From the NCBI GenBank assembly GCA_035533075.1, contig DATLUO010000194.1:62001-126000 (forward strand): DNA of 64,000 bases, in the 5' to 3' direction. Within the stretch, counting starts at the first letter, position 1; each line of letters starts with the position of its first letter. Shown one piece after another: positions 1 to 8,482 of the stretch. This DNA comes from Pirellulales bacterium. GTDB taxonomy: Bacteria > Planctomycetota > Planctomycetia > Pirellulales > JAICIG01. The position numbers and the translations under genes are program-made. The notes beneath the pieces were generated by a model. The model made no database searches. It had not been told where the DNA came from and was given only the letters and a program-made list of their open reading frames with translations.

Positions 1-1345
1 AGACGATCATGATGATCAGCTCGCCGAACATCGTCGGTTTGCGGACCTCGACGGCGGCGGCGCGAACGATTTCCAGGCGGCTTTTGCCGGGCGAGGCGCG
101 CGACAAGCGCCGCACGCAGTTTTCGACCATCACGATCGAACTGTCGACGACCATGCCAAAATCGATCGCCCCCAAGCTCAGCAGGCTGGCGGCGACGCCA
201 AACTCCAACATGCCGCAGAAGGCGAACAGCATCGAAAGCGGGATGGCCGAGGCCACGATCAAGGCTGCCCGCAGATTGCCGAGAAAGGCAAACAGCACGG
301 CGACGACGAACAGCCCTCCCTCGAACAGGTTTTTTCGCACCGTGTCGATCACGAAGTCGACCAACTCGGTGCGGTCGTAGACCGGCACGACGCCGACGTT
401 GGGCGGAAGGTTCTTTTGGATGGCGGCGAGCTTGTCCTTCATCGCCCACGTGACTTGGTGACTGTTTTCGCCCATGAGCATGAAGCCCAGGCCGAGGACC
501 ACTTCGCCCTTCCCGTCGGCCGTGACGGCGCCGCGGCGAATCTCGTGGCCGATCTCCACGTCGGCCACGTCAGCCACGCGGACCGGCACGCCACCTTCGG
601 CCCTGATCACAATCCTCCGCAACTCGTCGAGGCTGGTGGTGCGGCCCACGCCCTGCACCAGCAACATTCCGCTCGGCTCGCTGATGTTCCCGCCGCCGAC
701 GTTGAAGTTATTCTGTTCGACCGCGGCGACGGCCTCCGAGAACGTGAGTTGGTGCTTGATGAGCCGCTCGGGATCGAGGCGGATCTGATACTGCTTCTCG
801 AAACCGCCCCAGGTGTTGATCTCGGCCGCGCCAGGCACCGTTCGCATCGTGGGCCGAATCACCCAATCGTGAATGGTGCGAAGATCGGTGACACCGGTTC
901 CCTTACCCGTGACGATGTAATGAAACACCTCGCCGAGACCCGTGGCGACCGGTCCCATCTTCGGCCGGCCGATGCCGGCCGGCATGGCGACCGTGCCCAG
1001 GCGTTCGTTTATCTGCTGCCGCGCAAAATAAAGATCGGTGCCGTCGGCGAACACCACGACCACCTGCGACAGCCCGAACTTGGAGATCGAGCGAAGTTGT
1101 TCGATACCCGGCAACCCGCTCAGCGCCTGTTCGATCGGAAAGGTAATCAGCCGCTCGATGTCTTCAGGCCCCAGCGCCGGGGCCACGGTGTTGACTTGCA
1201 CTTGCACCGGCGTGGTGTCTGGGAAGGCGTCGACATCGAGACGCGCCAGCGACATTCCGCCGGCGACGACGGCCGCCAGCACGCCCAGCAGCACGAGCAG
1301 CCGGTTGCGCAGCGAGAAGTCGATAATGCAGTTGAGCAGATCCAT
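1..1345 (-). CDS. CusA/CzcA-family heavy-metal RND pump, N-terminal part
   Basis: This is the inner-membrane proton-driven pump of a heavy-metal efflux (HME-RND) system; about 448 N-terminal residues are visible and the gene runs off the left edge. The protein begins MDLLNCIIDF, followed by the first membrane helix (about residues 12-32). A periplasmic porter region follows, with the typical FPIEQALSGLPG and DGTDLYFARQQINERL segments. The second membrane block carries the family acidic motif as GMVVDSSIVMVEN. The ATG shares its A with the TGA of the upstream adaptor gene (TGATG), so the two are probably translationally coupled. The exported metal cannot be told from this half. The plus-strand open frames here are antisense shadows. 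Confidence 0.9.
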   Translation of the reverse strand, partial: MDLLNCIIDFSLRNRLLVLLGVLAAVVAGGMSLARLDVDAFPDTTPVQVQVNTVAPALGPEDIERLITFPIEQALSGLPGIEQLRSISKFGLSQVVVVFADGTDLYFARQQINERLGTVAMPAGIGRPKMGPVATGLGEVFHYIVTGKGTGVTDLRTIHDWVIRPTMRTVPGAAEINTWGGFEKQYQIRLDPERLIKHQLTFSEAVAAVEQNNFNVGGGNISEPSGMLLVQGVGRTTSLDELRRIVIRAEGGVPVRVADVADVEIGHEIRRGAVTADGKGEVVLGLGFMLMGENSHQVTWAMKDKLAAIQKNLPPNVGVVPVYDRTELVDFVIDTVRKNLFEGGLFVVAVLFAFLGNLRAALIVASAIPLSMLFAFCGMLEFGVAASLLSLGAIDFGMVVDSSIVMVENCVRRLSRASPGKSRLEIVRAAAVEVRKPTMFGELIIMIV

Positions 1346-2964
1346 CAGTTGTGACAATCGCAGCCCGCCCCCAGATTGCTTCTCAGCAATTGAGCCAGGA
1401 TCGCGGCGCTTCCCTGGGTGGCCAGTACCTCGCCGGGCAAAGCGCCGGCGAGCAATTCGACGTACTCGCCGTCGCGCGCTCCGGTGCGCACTTGCCGAAC
1501 GTGAAACAGCTTGTAAGAACCCTCTCGCAAGTAATCTTTGTCGCGAACGAAGATAAACCGAGCGTCGCCGGTCGATTGCACCGCCTCGGCGGGCACGACG
1601 ACGGCGTTCGGCTCCTCTCTCACTACAATCGTGCCGGAACCGAACGTTTGTCCGCGGAGCCGGCCGTCCGCGTTGTTCAATAGCACGCGGACTTGCAGCG
1701 TCCGGGTATGTGCGTCGACGGTCGGACTGATCCAAGAGATATGCCCTTCGGCCCTTTGCGAGCCATCGTCGGCATCAAACCGCACGATCAGCCCCGAGGT
1801 AACGTATCTGGCATCCTCTTGGCGAACGTTGAGCAAGAGCCATAGCCGGCGGGGATCGGCCACTGTCAGCAGCACCTTGGTGGTTTCCACGACCTCTCCC
1901 GCCACCACGTCGGAACTAAGCACGACGCCGTCATAGGGCGCGCGAAGCGGAATCAGGTTCGTGGTCTTCGCGCCGGCGGGAAGCGCCGACAGGCAGTTTG
2001 CGGGAATGTCCAGAAAGTGAAGCTCTTCTTCCAGACGTTCGATGCCCTCCTTCTCCATTTCGTCAGGCACGTCGAAACCGAGATTGACCAGCGATTGACG
2101 GGCGGAGACGAGGTTGATTTCCGCTTCTTGCAAAGCGGCTTCCGCCTCGTTCAGTGCCTTGGCCGTCACCAGTTTGTCTTTGGCCAGAACGCGCAGACGC
2201 TCGGCCGTGGTCCGCCGCAAGTCGAGTTGCACGACGCTTTGCAAGCATCGCGCCTTCGCCTCGCCCACCCGTGCCGCGTCGACGAGCAGCAAAACATCGC
2301 CCGAACGCACTTCGTCGCCCATGGTCTTCAGCATCGCCGCCACCGTCCCCTGGACCCGCGATGCGAGATGAGCCAGGCGCGTCGGATCGAACGTCAACTC
2401 GCCGTTTGCCGTCACCACGTCAGACATGGGGCGCTCTTGGACCACATCGACGTCGATACCGAACCTCGCTGCGCTTTCGGCGGAGGAAAACTGCACCCGC
2501 TGCTTGTGCAGCATGTTCTTGCTGTTGTTCTCCGGCCGGGCCATGCGTGCCAGTGCCCGCACGGTGTCGTACTTGGGAAGCTGCGGTCCGCCTTGCACCT
2601 GCGCCAGCTCCGGATGATCGAGCACGCACTCCGCCACGCCATGTTTGCGACAGAACCCGAATTCAGGCAATTTGGGCAGCAGCTCCGAAGAGCATTCGAC
2701 GCATTGCGAGCTCGGCACCAGGTGTTCCGAGCACCAGTCATCGCGTTGCTTGACCGCGGTCCCAAAGAGTTCGGAAACCTTCGGCATCTTCCATCCGGTG
2801 TGGTGGCCAACGTAGAGCACGGCTCCCAGGATTGCGAACACGATCACGTTCGGGACCGCGCCGATCAGGGAGGTCCAGCGCGAGGGGCGATTCTCGGCGC
2901 GCACCGCCTCGCTTCCGCGCGGTTGACGCGCCCGCCGTTGTGGCGTCGTTGTCGTTGTGTGCAT
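1345..2964 (-). CDS. RND periplasmic adaptor (CusB/CzcB-like) with Cys-rich N-terminal domain
   Basis: This 539-residue membrane-fusion protein should link the pump encoded just downstream to an outer-membrane channel. It has one N-terminal membrane anchor (about residues 33-52). A Cys/His-rich segment follows (about residues 75-118) in which a C-x-E-H ... C-x2-C pattern is followed by C-x-K-H ... C. The barrel-sandwich and hairpin region comes next (HLASRVQGTVAAMLKTMGDE, then a coiled coil at about 240-300), then the beta-barrel and membrane-proximal domains. The tail ends GCDCHN, another possible metal ligand set. It is longer than E. coli CusB (about 400 residues) because of the Cys-rich domain. 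A GAGG ribosome site lies 7 bases before the ATG. The Cys-rich part may bind soft or thiophilic metals; that is inference. Confidence 0.9.
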   Translation of the reverse strand: MHTTTTTPQRRARQPRGSEAVRAENRPSRWTSLIGAVPNVIVFAILGAVLYVGHHTGWKMPKVSELFGTAVKQRDDWCSEHLVPSSQCVECSSELLPKLPEFGFCRKHGVAECVLDHPELAQVQGGPQLPKYDTVRALARMARPENNSKNMLHKQRVQFSSAESAARFGIDVDVVQERPMSDVVTANGELTFDPTRLAHLASRVQGTVAAMLKTMGDEVRSGDVLLLVDAARVGEAKARCLQSVVQLDLRRTTAERLRVLAKDKLVTAKALNEAEAALQEAEINLVSARQSLVNLGFDVPDEMEKEGIERLEEELHFLDIPANCLSALPAGAKTTNLIPLRAPYDGVVLSSDVVAGEVVETTKVLLTVADPRRLWLLLNVRQEDARYVTSGLIVRFDADDGSQRAEGHISWISPTVDAHTRTLQVRVLLNNADGRLRGQTFGSGTIVVREEPNAVVVPAEAVQSTGDARFIFVRDKDYLREGSYKLFHVRQVRTGARDGEYVELLAGALPGEVLATQGSAAILAQLLRSNLGAGCDCHN

Positions 2965-3093
2965 GAAGAAGCCTCAGGCAGATGAATTGCTCGATAAGCC
3001 GCGACCGCAGCCGCGGGACGCGATAGCGAAAGATCACCGCGAAAGCGCGGTGCCCGGCGCCGCTAAGGGGGAAATCGACGTGCTAGAGGCGGC

Positions 3094-3555
3094 TTAACAG
3101 CGCAGCACGATGGTCGACAGCGCGCTCAGGAAGGTGGCGTCGTAAGACAGCCATAATGAGCTTGTGGCGAGACCCAGGGCGGAAAAAATGCCTGGACCAA
3201 AGGCGTTAAGCGGCGCGTCGGCGAAGGCCAATTCGCAGGGCTTGGAGAGCGCGGGCCAGGGCTCACCGACGACCCTCGGCATCGTCGCCACGGAAATCCG
3301 GAGGTGTGTGCAGTCGCAAGAATCGCCAGTTGGGTGCAAGTAGCCGGCTTTCTGATGCAAAACCAAGCCATTCTCTTGCGGTCCGTGATCGCAGTCACGG
3401 TGCAAGCCGCCGCGGTCCCCTTGGCAACAATGGCAGTTCGCAGGGCCAAAATCGAAGCACGCCGAGGTTCCGCAGAGGCACAAATAGAGCGACCGGCCAC
3501 TCCATGAAAGGAGCTGCATCGCCACAAGTGCGTTGATGAGCAGGATTTTCGGCAT
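3094..3555 (-). CDS. Small Cys/His-rich exported protein of the metal-efflux cluster
   Basis: The 153-residue product is unrecognised. A hydrophobic N-terminus (MPKILLINALVAMQLLSW) looks like a signal peptide or anchor. About eleven cysteines follow, in clusters such as LCLCG, NCHCC and SCDC, with many histidines between them. The gene lies 129 bp upstream of the adaptor gene on the same strand, so it probably belongs to the same operon as the RND pump, and a metal-binding or metal-sensing role is a reasonable inference. The ATG at 3555 was preferred to an upstream TTG because it starts directly at the hydrophobic leader. Confidence 0.6.
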   Translation of the reverse strand: MPKILLINALVAMQLLSWSGRSLYLCLCGTSACFDFGPANCHCCQGDRGGLHRDCDHGPQENGLVLHQKAGYLHPTGDSCDCTHLRISVATMPRVVGEPWPALSKPCELAFADAPLNAFGPGIFSALGLATSSLWLSYDATFLSALSTIVLRC

Positions 3556-3643
3556 GATCGGCCCGATCGCCAAGATCGCGTTTCTCGCTTTACTTTATCG
3601 GCCCGCGGGCGGCCGGTCAATCAAGGTATTTTGCCGAGACGAA

Positions 3644-3679
3644 TCAGTGACCGTGGTTCCCATGGCCGCCGTGCCGACC
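3644..3679 (-). pseudogene. Remnant of a His-rich C-terminal tail
   Basis: Twelve codons read GRHGGHGNHGH followed by TGA. The C-terminus of the membrane protein encoded at 7805-8482 reads GGGHGNHSH followed by TGA, and the DNA of the two tails is nearly identical. An in-frame stop lies a few codons upstream, so this copy is only a fragment left by a duplication or rearrangement. Confidence 0.5.
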
Positions 3680-3712
3680 AGATCGAGGTCGATGGCTACG
3701 CGGTCAAATCTG

Positions 3713-4009
3713 CTATGGGCCCCTAAAGATTGCCGCGATGTCCCGAGCTCCGTGCAGCACACGTGCAACCTCGATCCCGTCGTCGATCGCGGCATAGCAG
3801 ACCACATAGCTTTTAACGGAGAAGGTCCGCAGGCCGGGGAGTAGCTCGTCCCGGCGCTCGCCCATCTGCGGTTGAGTAGCGAGTGTTCCGAAGGCCCGGA
3901 AGAACCTCGCAATGAGGCGGTCGGCGGCTCGTGGGCGATCGGCCGCGATATACGCATGAATCTCGGCGAGATCCGCCTCCGCCAACAGGGAAACGACAAA
4001 TCGTTTCAT
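3713..4009 (-). CDS. parE: RelE/ParE-family toxin
   Basis: The 98-residue product matches the ParE fold pattern: an N-terminal VSLLAEADLAEIHAYIA helix, an RAADRLIARFFRAFGTLATQPQMG helix pair, and the C-terminal strands LRTFSVKSYVVCYAAIDDGIEVARVLHGARDI. ParE toxins poison DNA gyrase; RelE relatives cut mRNA, and the ParD-like partner favours the ParE type. Its ATG overlaps the stop of the antitoxin gene (ATGA), the usual TA arrangement. The length is normal, so it appears intact. Confidence 0.87.
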   Translation of the reverse strand: MKRFVVSLLAEADLAEIHAYIAADRPRAADRLIARFFRAFGTLATQPQMGERRDELLPGLRTFSVKSYVVCYAAIDDGIEVARVLHGARDIAAIFRGP

Positions 4010-4269
4010 TGGGCGCGGGCCGCCCTAAGTATCTCGTCGCTCTTGGCACGAATATTCGCGAGGAATTTCGGCAACGAATCAGGAAGATATTCAATGCACT
4101 GCCCGGCCTTGATTTGCTCGAAGCCAGCCTCAATTTGTTGGACCAGTCGCTCACGCTCTTCCAATAGGCTGAAGGCGGCACGAATAACGTCGTCTTGGCT
4201 CGGGTAAGCCCCCGTCGTCACTCGCTGTGCGACGAACGGCACAAGATCATCCGGCAGTTGAATGCTCAT
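4006..4269 (-). CDS. parD: ParD-like antitoxin
   Basis: The 87-residue product starts MSIQLPDDLVPFVAQRVTTG, a ribbon-helix-helix DNA-binding N-terminus. A helical C-terminus (LLEERERLVQQIEAGFEQIKAG) should wrap the toxin. Partner and overlap (ATGA with the toxin gene) define a type II toxin-antitoxin module. ParD proteins normally repress their own promoter. The start itself overlaps the stop of a 27-codon ORF upstream, so translation may be coupled to it. Confidence 0.85.
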   Translation of the reverse strand: MSIQLPDDLVPFVAQRVTTGAYPSQDDVIRAAFSLLEERERLVQQIEAGFEQIKAGQCIEYLPDSLPKFLANIRAKSDEILRAARAQ

Positions 4270-4349
4270 CGCTGGTCCTCGTGATGTTGCGGCCGGCTGA
4301 AATCCAGCAGCTTACTGCGTAATTGGGCATCAACCGTCACCCGCGTCAT
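4266..4349 (-). pseudogene. 27-residue leader ORF, probable antitoxin remnant
   Basis: The short ORF MTRVTVDAQLRSKLLDFSRP... has a good GGAGG ribosome site 8 bases before its ATG, and its TGA overlaps the ATG of parD. Its first 18 residues resemble small planctomycete proteins found in front of PIN-domain toxins (recalled from general knowledge, not searched). The expected remainder (CDESGRVLG-type sequence) is missing, so it is probably a truncated antitoxin that now acts as a translated leader for parDE. Confidence 0.45.
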
Positions 4350-4578
4350 CGCCATTTCCTCCGTTTCGCCTTGCTGCCAGATCGTCATTGTACACCGCAC
4401 TTGGTGTCGTTGACAGGGCTCTACGAGCGATCGCACGTCACTGCGGTTCGACTCGGAGATGAGCCAGGTCTGAACGCGCCTGCCTGCTGATTGACGCGCT
4501 GCAAAACCTTGTGCGACAATCGCTCCTGCTTCAATCCTGAGACACCAGTGTGAACACGTTCGCTCACGAGGCATCGCG

Positions 4579-6021
4579 ATGAAAACGATCGTCATTATCG
4601 GAGGCGGTTTTAGCGGCACCATGACCGCCGTCAATTTAGCCCGCTTCGCACGGCAGCCGGCGCGGGTGGTGATTGTCAACCATCGCCGGCCGCTCGGACG
4701 CGGGACCGCCTACGGCACGCGGCACCCCGATCATCTGTTGAACGTCGCCGCGCGGAACATGTCCGCCGTGGCCGACCAAGCCGATCACTTCGTCAACTGG
4801 CTGCGCTGCCGCGGCGAATACGGCGACCTGCCCGAAGCCGAGCTGCGCGAGACCTTCGCGCCGCGGCGGATCTACGGCGATTACCTGCGCAGCCTCGCGT
4901 TTGGCTATCTGCACCCCCTCGACGAGCGCGGGCGCGTGGTCATCGAGGCCTACGAAGACGAAGCGGTCGACGTCGAATCGCACCACGGCGGTGGTCTGCT
5001 GGTATCGCTGGCCAGCGGCGAGCTGCTCGAAACCGACCACGTCGTGCTGGCCACGGGCAACCAGCCTCCCGCGCCGCTGGCCGGATTGCCGGAAGGGTTT
5101 GCCCATCCGTGCTATGTGGCCGACCCCTGGAGCGACTGGGAAGCGCGGCTTTCCGACTCGATGCTCGACGTCGTGCTGCTGGGCACGGGACTGACGATGG
5201 TCGATACGCTGGTCACGCTCCTGTCGCGCGACTGGCAAGGAAAGATCATCGCCGTCTCGCGCAACGGCATGCTGCCGCTGGCCCACTTCCGCGGGATCGA
5301 GTACCACGACTTTCCGCCGTCCGCTCCCGAGGAGCTTGGGCTGAGGGCGCTCCTGGAATCGGTCGAGGAGCATTGTGGCCTGTTGCGGCAGCGAGGTGCG
5401 AATCCGGGCATTGCCATCGATCGGTTGCGCCCGCACACGCAACGCATCTGGAAGAATTTTTCTCTCGCCGAGAAGCAAGAATTTCTGTGCCGTTACGCGG
5501 CGCGCTGGAACATCATTCGCCACCGGATTGCGCAGCCGATTCACGAGCGTATGACGAAGGCGCTGGAGGAGGGGCGTCTGCGCGTGGTGCGCGGCACGGT
5601 CGACGGCGTCGAAGGCTGCGCTGGCGGCGTGCGGGTGTTGTTGGCGACCGACGCCGGACGCGACTCGGTCACGGCGGCGCTGGCGATCAACTGTACCGGC
5701 CCGCAGGCCCAGTTTTCGGCGACCAACGTTCCCCTTTTTCAAAACTTGCTCGAGCGCGGCCTGGCCAGGCCCGATCCGCTCGACATGGGCCTCGACGTCG
5801 ACGACCAGCTAGCCGTGATTGGCCGCGATGGGCTCACGAGCGGTTGCCTGTTTGCCTTGGGCCCCTTGCTGAAAGGAACGCTCTGGGAGACGACCGCCGT
5901 GCCCGAGCTTCGCGGACAGGCCATGCAATTGGCCCGCGTGTTGCTGGCCGACGAAATGCCCGACGGAGACGACAGCCGCTTTCGCGTACGCGAAGAAGCG
6001 GTGCTCGAGTACTATATTTGA
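4579..6021 (+). CDS. FAD/NAD(P)-binding protein (COG4529/YdhS-like)
   Basis: The 480-residue protein opens with a textbook Rossmann dinucleotide motif (IVIIGGGFSGTMTAVNLAR). It continues with the family signatures GRGTAYGTRHPDHLLNVAARNMSA and ETDHVVLATGNQPP, and a second nucleotide-binding loop, VVLLGTGLTMVDTLVTLL. This is the architecture of the YdhS/HI0933-like group of flavoprotein oxidoreductases, whose substrate is generally unknown. It is divergent from the toxin-antitoxin genes and followed by tolC-like sequence 160 bp later; no clear operon partner is seen. Confidence 0.85.
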   Translation: MKTIVIIGGGFSGTMTAVNLARFARQPARVVIVNHRRPLGRGTAYGTRHPDHLLNVAARNMSAVADQADHFVNWLRCRGEYGDLPEAELRETFAPRRIYGDYLRSLAFGYLHPLDERGRVVIEAYEDEAVDVESHHGGGLLVSLASGELLETDHVVLATGNQPPAPLAGLPEGFAHPCYVADPWSDWEARLSDSMLDVVLLGTGLTMVDTLVTLLSRDWQGKIIAVSRNGMLPLAHFRGIEYHDFPPSAPEELGLRALLESVEEHCGLLRQRGANPGIAIDRLRPHTQRIWKNFSLAEKQEFLCRYAARWNIIRHRIAQPIHERMTKALEEGRLRVVRGTVDGVEGCAGGVRVLLATDAGRDSVTAALAINCTGPQAQFSATNVPLFQNLLERGLARPDPLDMGLDVDDQLAVIGRDGLTSGCLFALGPLLKGTLWETTAVPELRGQAMQLARVLLADEMPDGDDSRFRVREEAVLEYYI

Positions 6022-6180
6022 GCGGCCACAGGGTTTTGGGTAAAGTCTGCGGGGCGCGGGATTCCCGAGTGAAGGGATTGCTCGCGATCGGCCGATTTTG
6101 CCTTACAGTACGTCCTGTCGTGGCCCTCCTGCTAACCCGCCGGCCGCCGTGGTTGCGCTACCGATTTGCACGGAGGCGAT

Positions 6181-7896
6181 ATGTTCCTGAGGCAACGGCT
6201 TTGGTCCGGCGGGTATCTGGCGTTGATCTGGCTCGCCGCCACCACGGGCTGCCGGACGCCGCGGCCGGCTGGTTCTCAAGCCGCTGTTGCTGCGCACAGT
6301 GGCTCGCCGAAGGCCGCGGAGGGCTCGCGGAACGCGACGGAAGTCGTTCCCTACAGAAGTGGAACGACCAGCCAGGCAAGCGCGTTTCCACGCCCTGCCA
6401 CCACGGCTTCGGCCGCAAGCAGCAGGCGGGACGCCCGCACCACAAACGAGAAGCCGACGCCGCCCGCTCGCCTGGCCAGCCTGCACCTCGTTCAACAACC
6501 CGTCGGCGTCGACGATCCCTTTGCGGGTCAGCCGGAGCTGCAGCTTCCGCGGCTTCTCGGTGAAGTGCTGGCCCGCAACCAGACGCTGGCGGCGATGCGC
6601 GCCGCGTGGCTCTCCGCCGCCGAGCGCTATCCCCAGGCGCGGGCGCTCGACGACCCCGTGTTCACCGGTATGGCCGCCCCCGCGTCGCTGAGCTCCGCCG
6701 TGACCAGCGTGCCTGGAAACGTGGCGGGCTACGTGGTGGGCGGCGCGCAGAAGCTCCCCTGGTTCGGCAAGCTGCAGTTGCGCGGCGACGCGGCACTGGC
6801 GGAAAGCCGGGCGGCCCGCTGGGACGTCGACGACGCGCGGCTGCAAATCATCGAGGCCGCGGGCCTGGCCTATTACGACTACTATCTTGTGAGGCAGGAT
6901 CTGGCGCTGAACGTCGAGAATACCGCCAAACTGCGCGAGTTCCACGACATCGCGGCGCGCAAATACGAAGCGAACCTGGCGCCACAGCAAGATATGTTGC
7001 AGGCCGAGGTGGAGCTGGCCGAGCTGGCCCGTCGGCAGATCGAGTTGGAGCGGTTGGAACGGATCGCCATCGCCCGCATCAACACCTTGATGCACCGCAT
7101 GCCCGACGCCTATGTGCCGGCGGCGCCGGCCAGCCTGCAAGCACCGTTGCTGGCGCTCTCCGCGGCCGAGTTGCGGGCGACGGCGGTCACGCGGCGGCCC
7201 GATCTGGCCTCGCTGGCGGCCAAGATTCGCGCCGAGCAGGCCCGCTTGCAGTTGGCCAACAAGGAATTCATGCCCGATTTCGAGGTCTTTGGCCGCTACG
7301 ATAACTTCTGGACTCAGGCTTCGCAGCGCGGGCAAGTGGGCCTGAACATGAACGTGCCGCTGTATCGCGACAAGCGTTACGCCGCGGTGCGCGAAGCGCA
7401 GTGGCGCTTGAGCCAGCGCCGGGCGGAATACGAACAGCGGATCGACGACATCAACCGTGAAGTGCAAACGGCCTACGAGCGGTTCGACGAAGCGCAGCAG
7501 ACGGTCGGGCTGTATACCGATCAGATTCTGCCCGCCGCGCGGAAAAACGTCGATTCCGCGTTCGCCGCCTACGAGACGAGCGGCGGCGACTTTTTGCGGC
7601 TGGTGGCCGCGCAACGGCAGCTCATCAGTTTGCAAGAGCGCTATCAGGAGTCGATCGCCGATTACCATCGGCGGCGCGTGGAACTGGAGCGGGTGGTGGG
7701 CCAGCCGCTTCCAAACGGACAGGCAGCGGAGGAGATACCGCCGGGCCGGCAAATAGCGCGCACATTCCGCGCGCCGCGGCCGGCGGCCGATCCCTTGGGA
7801 AGAATCAGTGACTGTGGTTCCCATGACCACCGCCGACCAGATGCAGCACGACCGCCACCAAGACAATTACACCGATCGCGGCGACAACGACCTTGA
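6181..7896 (+). CDS. TolC-family outer-membrane efflux lipoprotein (CusC-like)
   Basis: The product of about 571 residues has a lipoprotein signal (hydrophobic LALIWLAATTG followed by Cys). An unusual low-complexity linker of about 80 residues precedes the TolC/CusC repeat region with its long helical hairpins, e.g. AARKYEANLAPQQDMLQAEVELAELARRQIELERL and the equivalent second half near 440-520. It probably supplies the outer-membrane channel for one of the two RND systems nearby. The ATG at 6181 is preceded by GGAGG; an upstream TTG is less likely. The linker contains palindromic repeat sequence (see 6336-6447). The last roughly 30 codons run antisense into the convergent gene at 7805-8482, so the original stop seems to have been lost. 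Confidence 0.87.
   Translation: MFLRQRLWSGGYLALIWLAATTGCRTPRPAGSQAAVAAHSGSPKAAEGSRNATEVVPYRSGTTSQASAFPRPATTASAASSRRDARTTNEKPTPPARLASLHLVQQPVGVDDPFAGQPELQLPRLLGEVLARNQTLAAMRAAWLSAAERYPQARALDDPVFTGMAAPASLSSAVTSVPGNVAGYVVGGAQKLPWFGKLQLRGDAALAESRAARWDVDDARLQIIEAAGLAYYDYYLVRQDLALNVENTAKLREFHDIAARKYEANLAPQQDMLQAEVELAELARRQIELERLERIAIARINTLMHRMPDAYVPAAPASLQAPLLALSAAELRATAVTRRPDLASLAAKIRAEQARLQLANKEFMPDFEVFGRYDNFWTQASQRGQVGLNMNVPLYRDKRYAAVREAQWRLSQRRAEYEQRIDDINREVQTAYERFDEAQQTVGLYTDQILPAARKNVDSAFAAYETSGGDFLRLVAAQRQLISLQERYQESIADYHRRRVELERVVGQPLPNGQAAEEIPPGRQIARTFRAPRPAADPLGRISDCGSHDHRRPDAARPPPRQLHRSRRQRP
6336..6447. repeat. Palindromic repeat sequences inside the tolC-like gene
   Basis: The stretch contains an inverted repeat at 6343-6368 (GTCGTTCC, a 10-base loop, GGAACGAC). 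A second unit at 6422-6447 is, in reverse complement, nearly identical to the intergenic repeat around 39590-39615 (shared core GGCGTCCCGCCTGC). It is translated in frame as the linker of the lipoprotein. Confidence 0.65.
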
Positions 7897-8482
7897 CTCC
7901 TGAACGGCGGCCCGCGCCGGTCGCCCCGTTCGTCGGATCGGCGCGCATTTGCCGGGCGGGCGCGGCCCTTGGCGTTTCACGCCGGTGGCGCTGCTTGCGC
8001 CGTCCGTAGGCGGTCATGCCGCGTGGCTTGTAGATTGCCAGCGTCGTGGCTGTGAGCAACGCCAGCAGAGCGGCGCCGGCGACGGCCACCAGTCGAATTC
8101 TCAGCCCGCGCAGATCCGCGGCGGACAAGGTGCTCTCTGCCGCCGCGCTCGCCACGAAACTGATGAGCCGCGTGTGAACGAGCAAGAGGACGATCGCAAA
8201 TGTGTTGATCAGGAATTTCGCCAGGATCCAGTAGTGCCTGAACAAGCCCCATGGGGTGCCCAGCGACATGACAAGTCCGGTCAGCAGCGAGGCGAAGGAC
8301 AACGGCACGATAACGAACCAGGCGGTGAGATCCATCGCAAGGTAAGCGGCACGCACCATCAGGGCGTCCTGGCTGGCCAGACCGGTAACGGCGAGACCTT
8401 CGAAGGCAGCCACCGCACCGAGCCAGCCGACCGAGGAAGTGATGTGGGCGGTCAGTGCGACCTTACGGATGCCAGGCGTCAT
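7805..8482 (-). CDS. Multi-pass membrane protein with His-rich tail
   Basis: The 225-residue protein has about four N-terminal membrane segments (e.g. ITSSVGWLGAVAAFEGLAV, WFVIVPLSFASLLTGLVMSL, FLINTFAIVLLLVHTRLISF, LVAVAGAALLALLTATTLA). A basic linker and a last membrane helix (VVVAAIGVIVLVAVVLHLV) follow, ending GGGHGNHSH. It resembles DUF2269/CopD-like small membrane proteins, but the function is unknown. It overlaps the upstream MarR gene by ATGA, so it is the likely target of that regulator. Its 3' end overlaps the convergent tolC-like gene by 92 bp. Confidence 0.7.
   Translation of the reverse strand: MTPGIRKVALTAHITSSVGWLGAVAAFEGLAVTGLASQDALMVRAAYLAMDLTAWFVIVPLSFASLLTGLVMSLGTPWGLFRHYWILAKFLINTFAIVLLLVHTRLISFVASAAAESTLSAADLRGLRIRLVAVAGAALLALLTATTLAIYKPRGMTAYGRRKQRHRRETPRAAPARQMRADPTNGATGAGRRSGVKVVVAAIGVIVLVAVVLHLVGGGHGNHSH

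Noticed and set aside
416-1354. 312-residue plus-strand open frame
   Set aside because: It is antisense to the cusA-like N-terminus, whose translation has clear RND motifs.
6103-7866. 587-residue minus-strand open frame
   Set aside because: It is antisense to the TolC-like gene, which has the lipobox and hairpin repeats.
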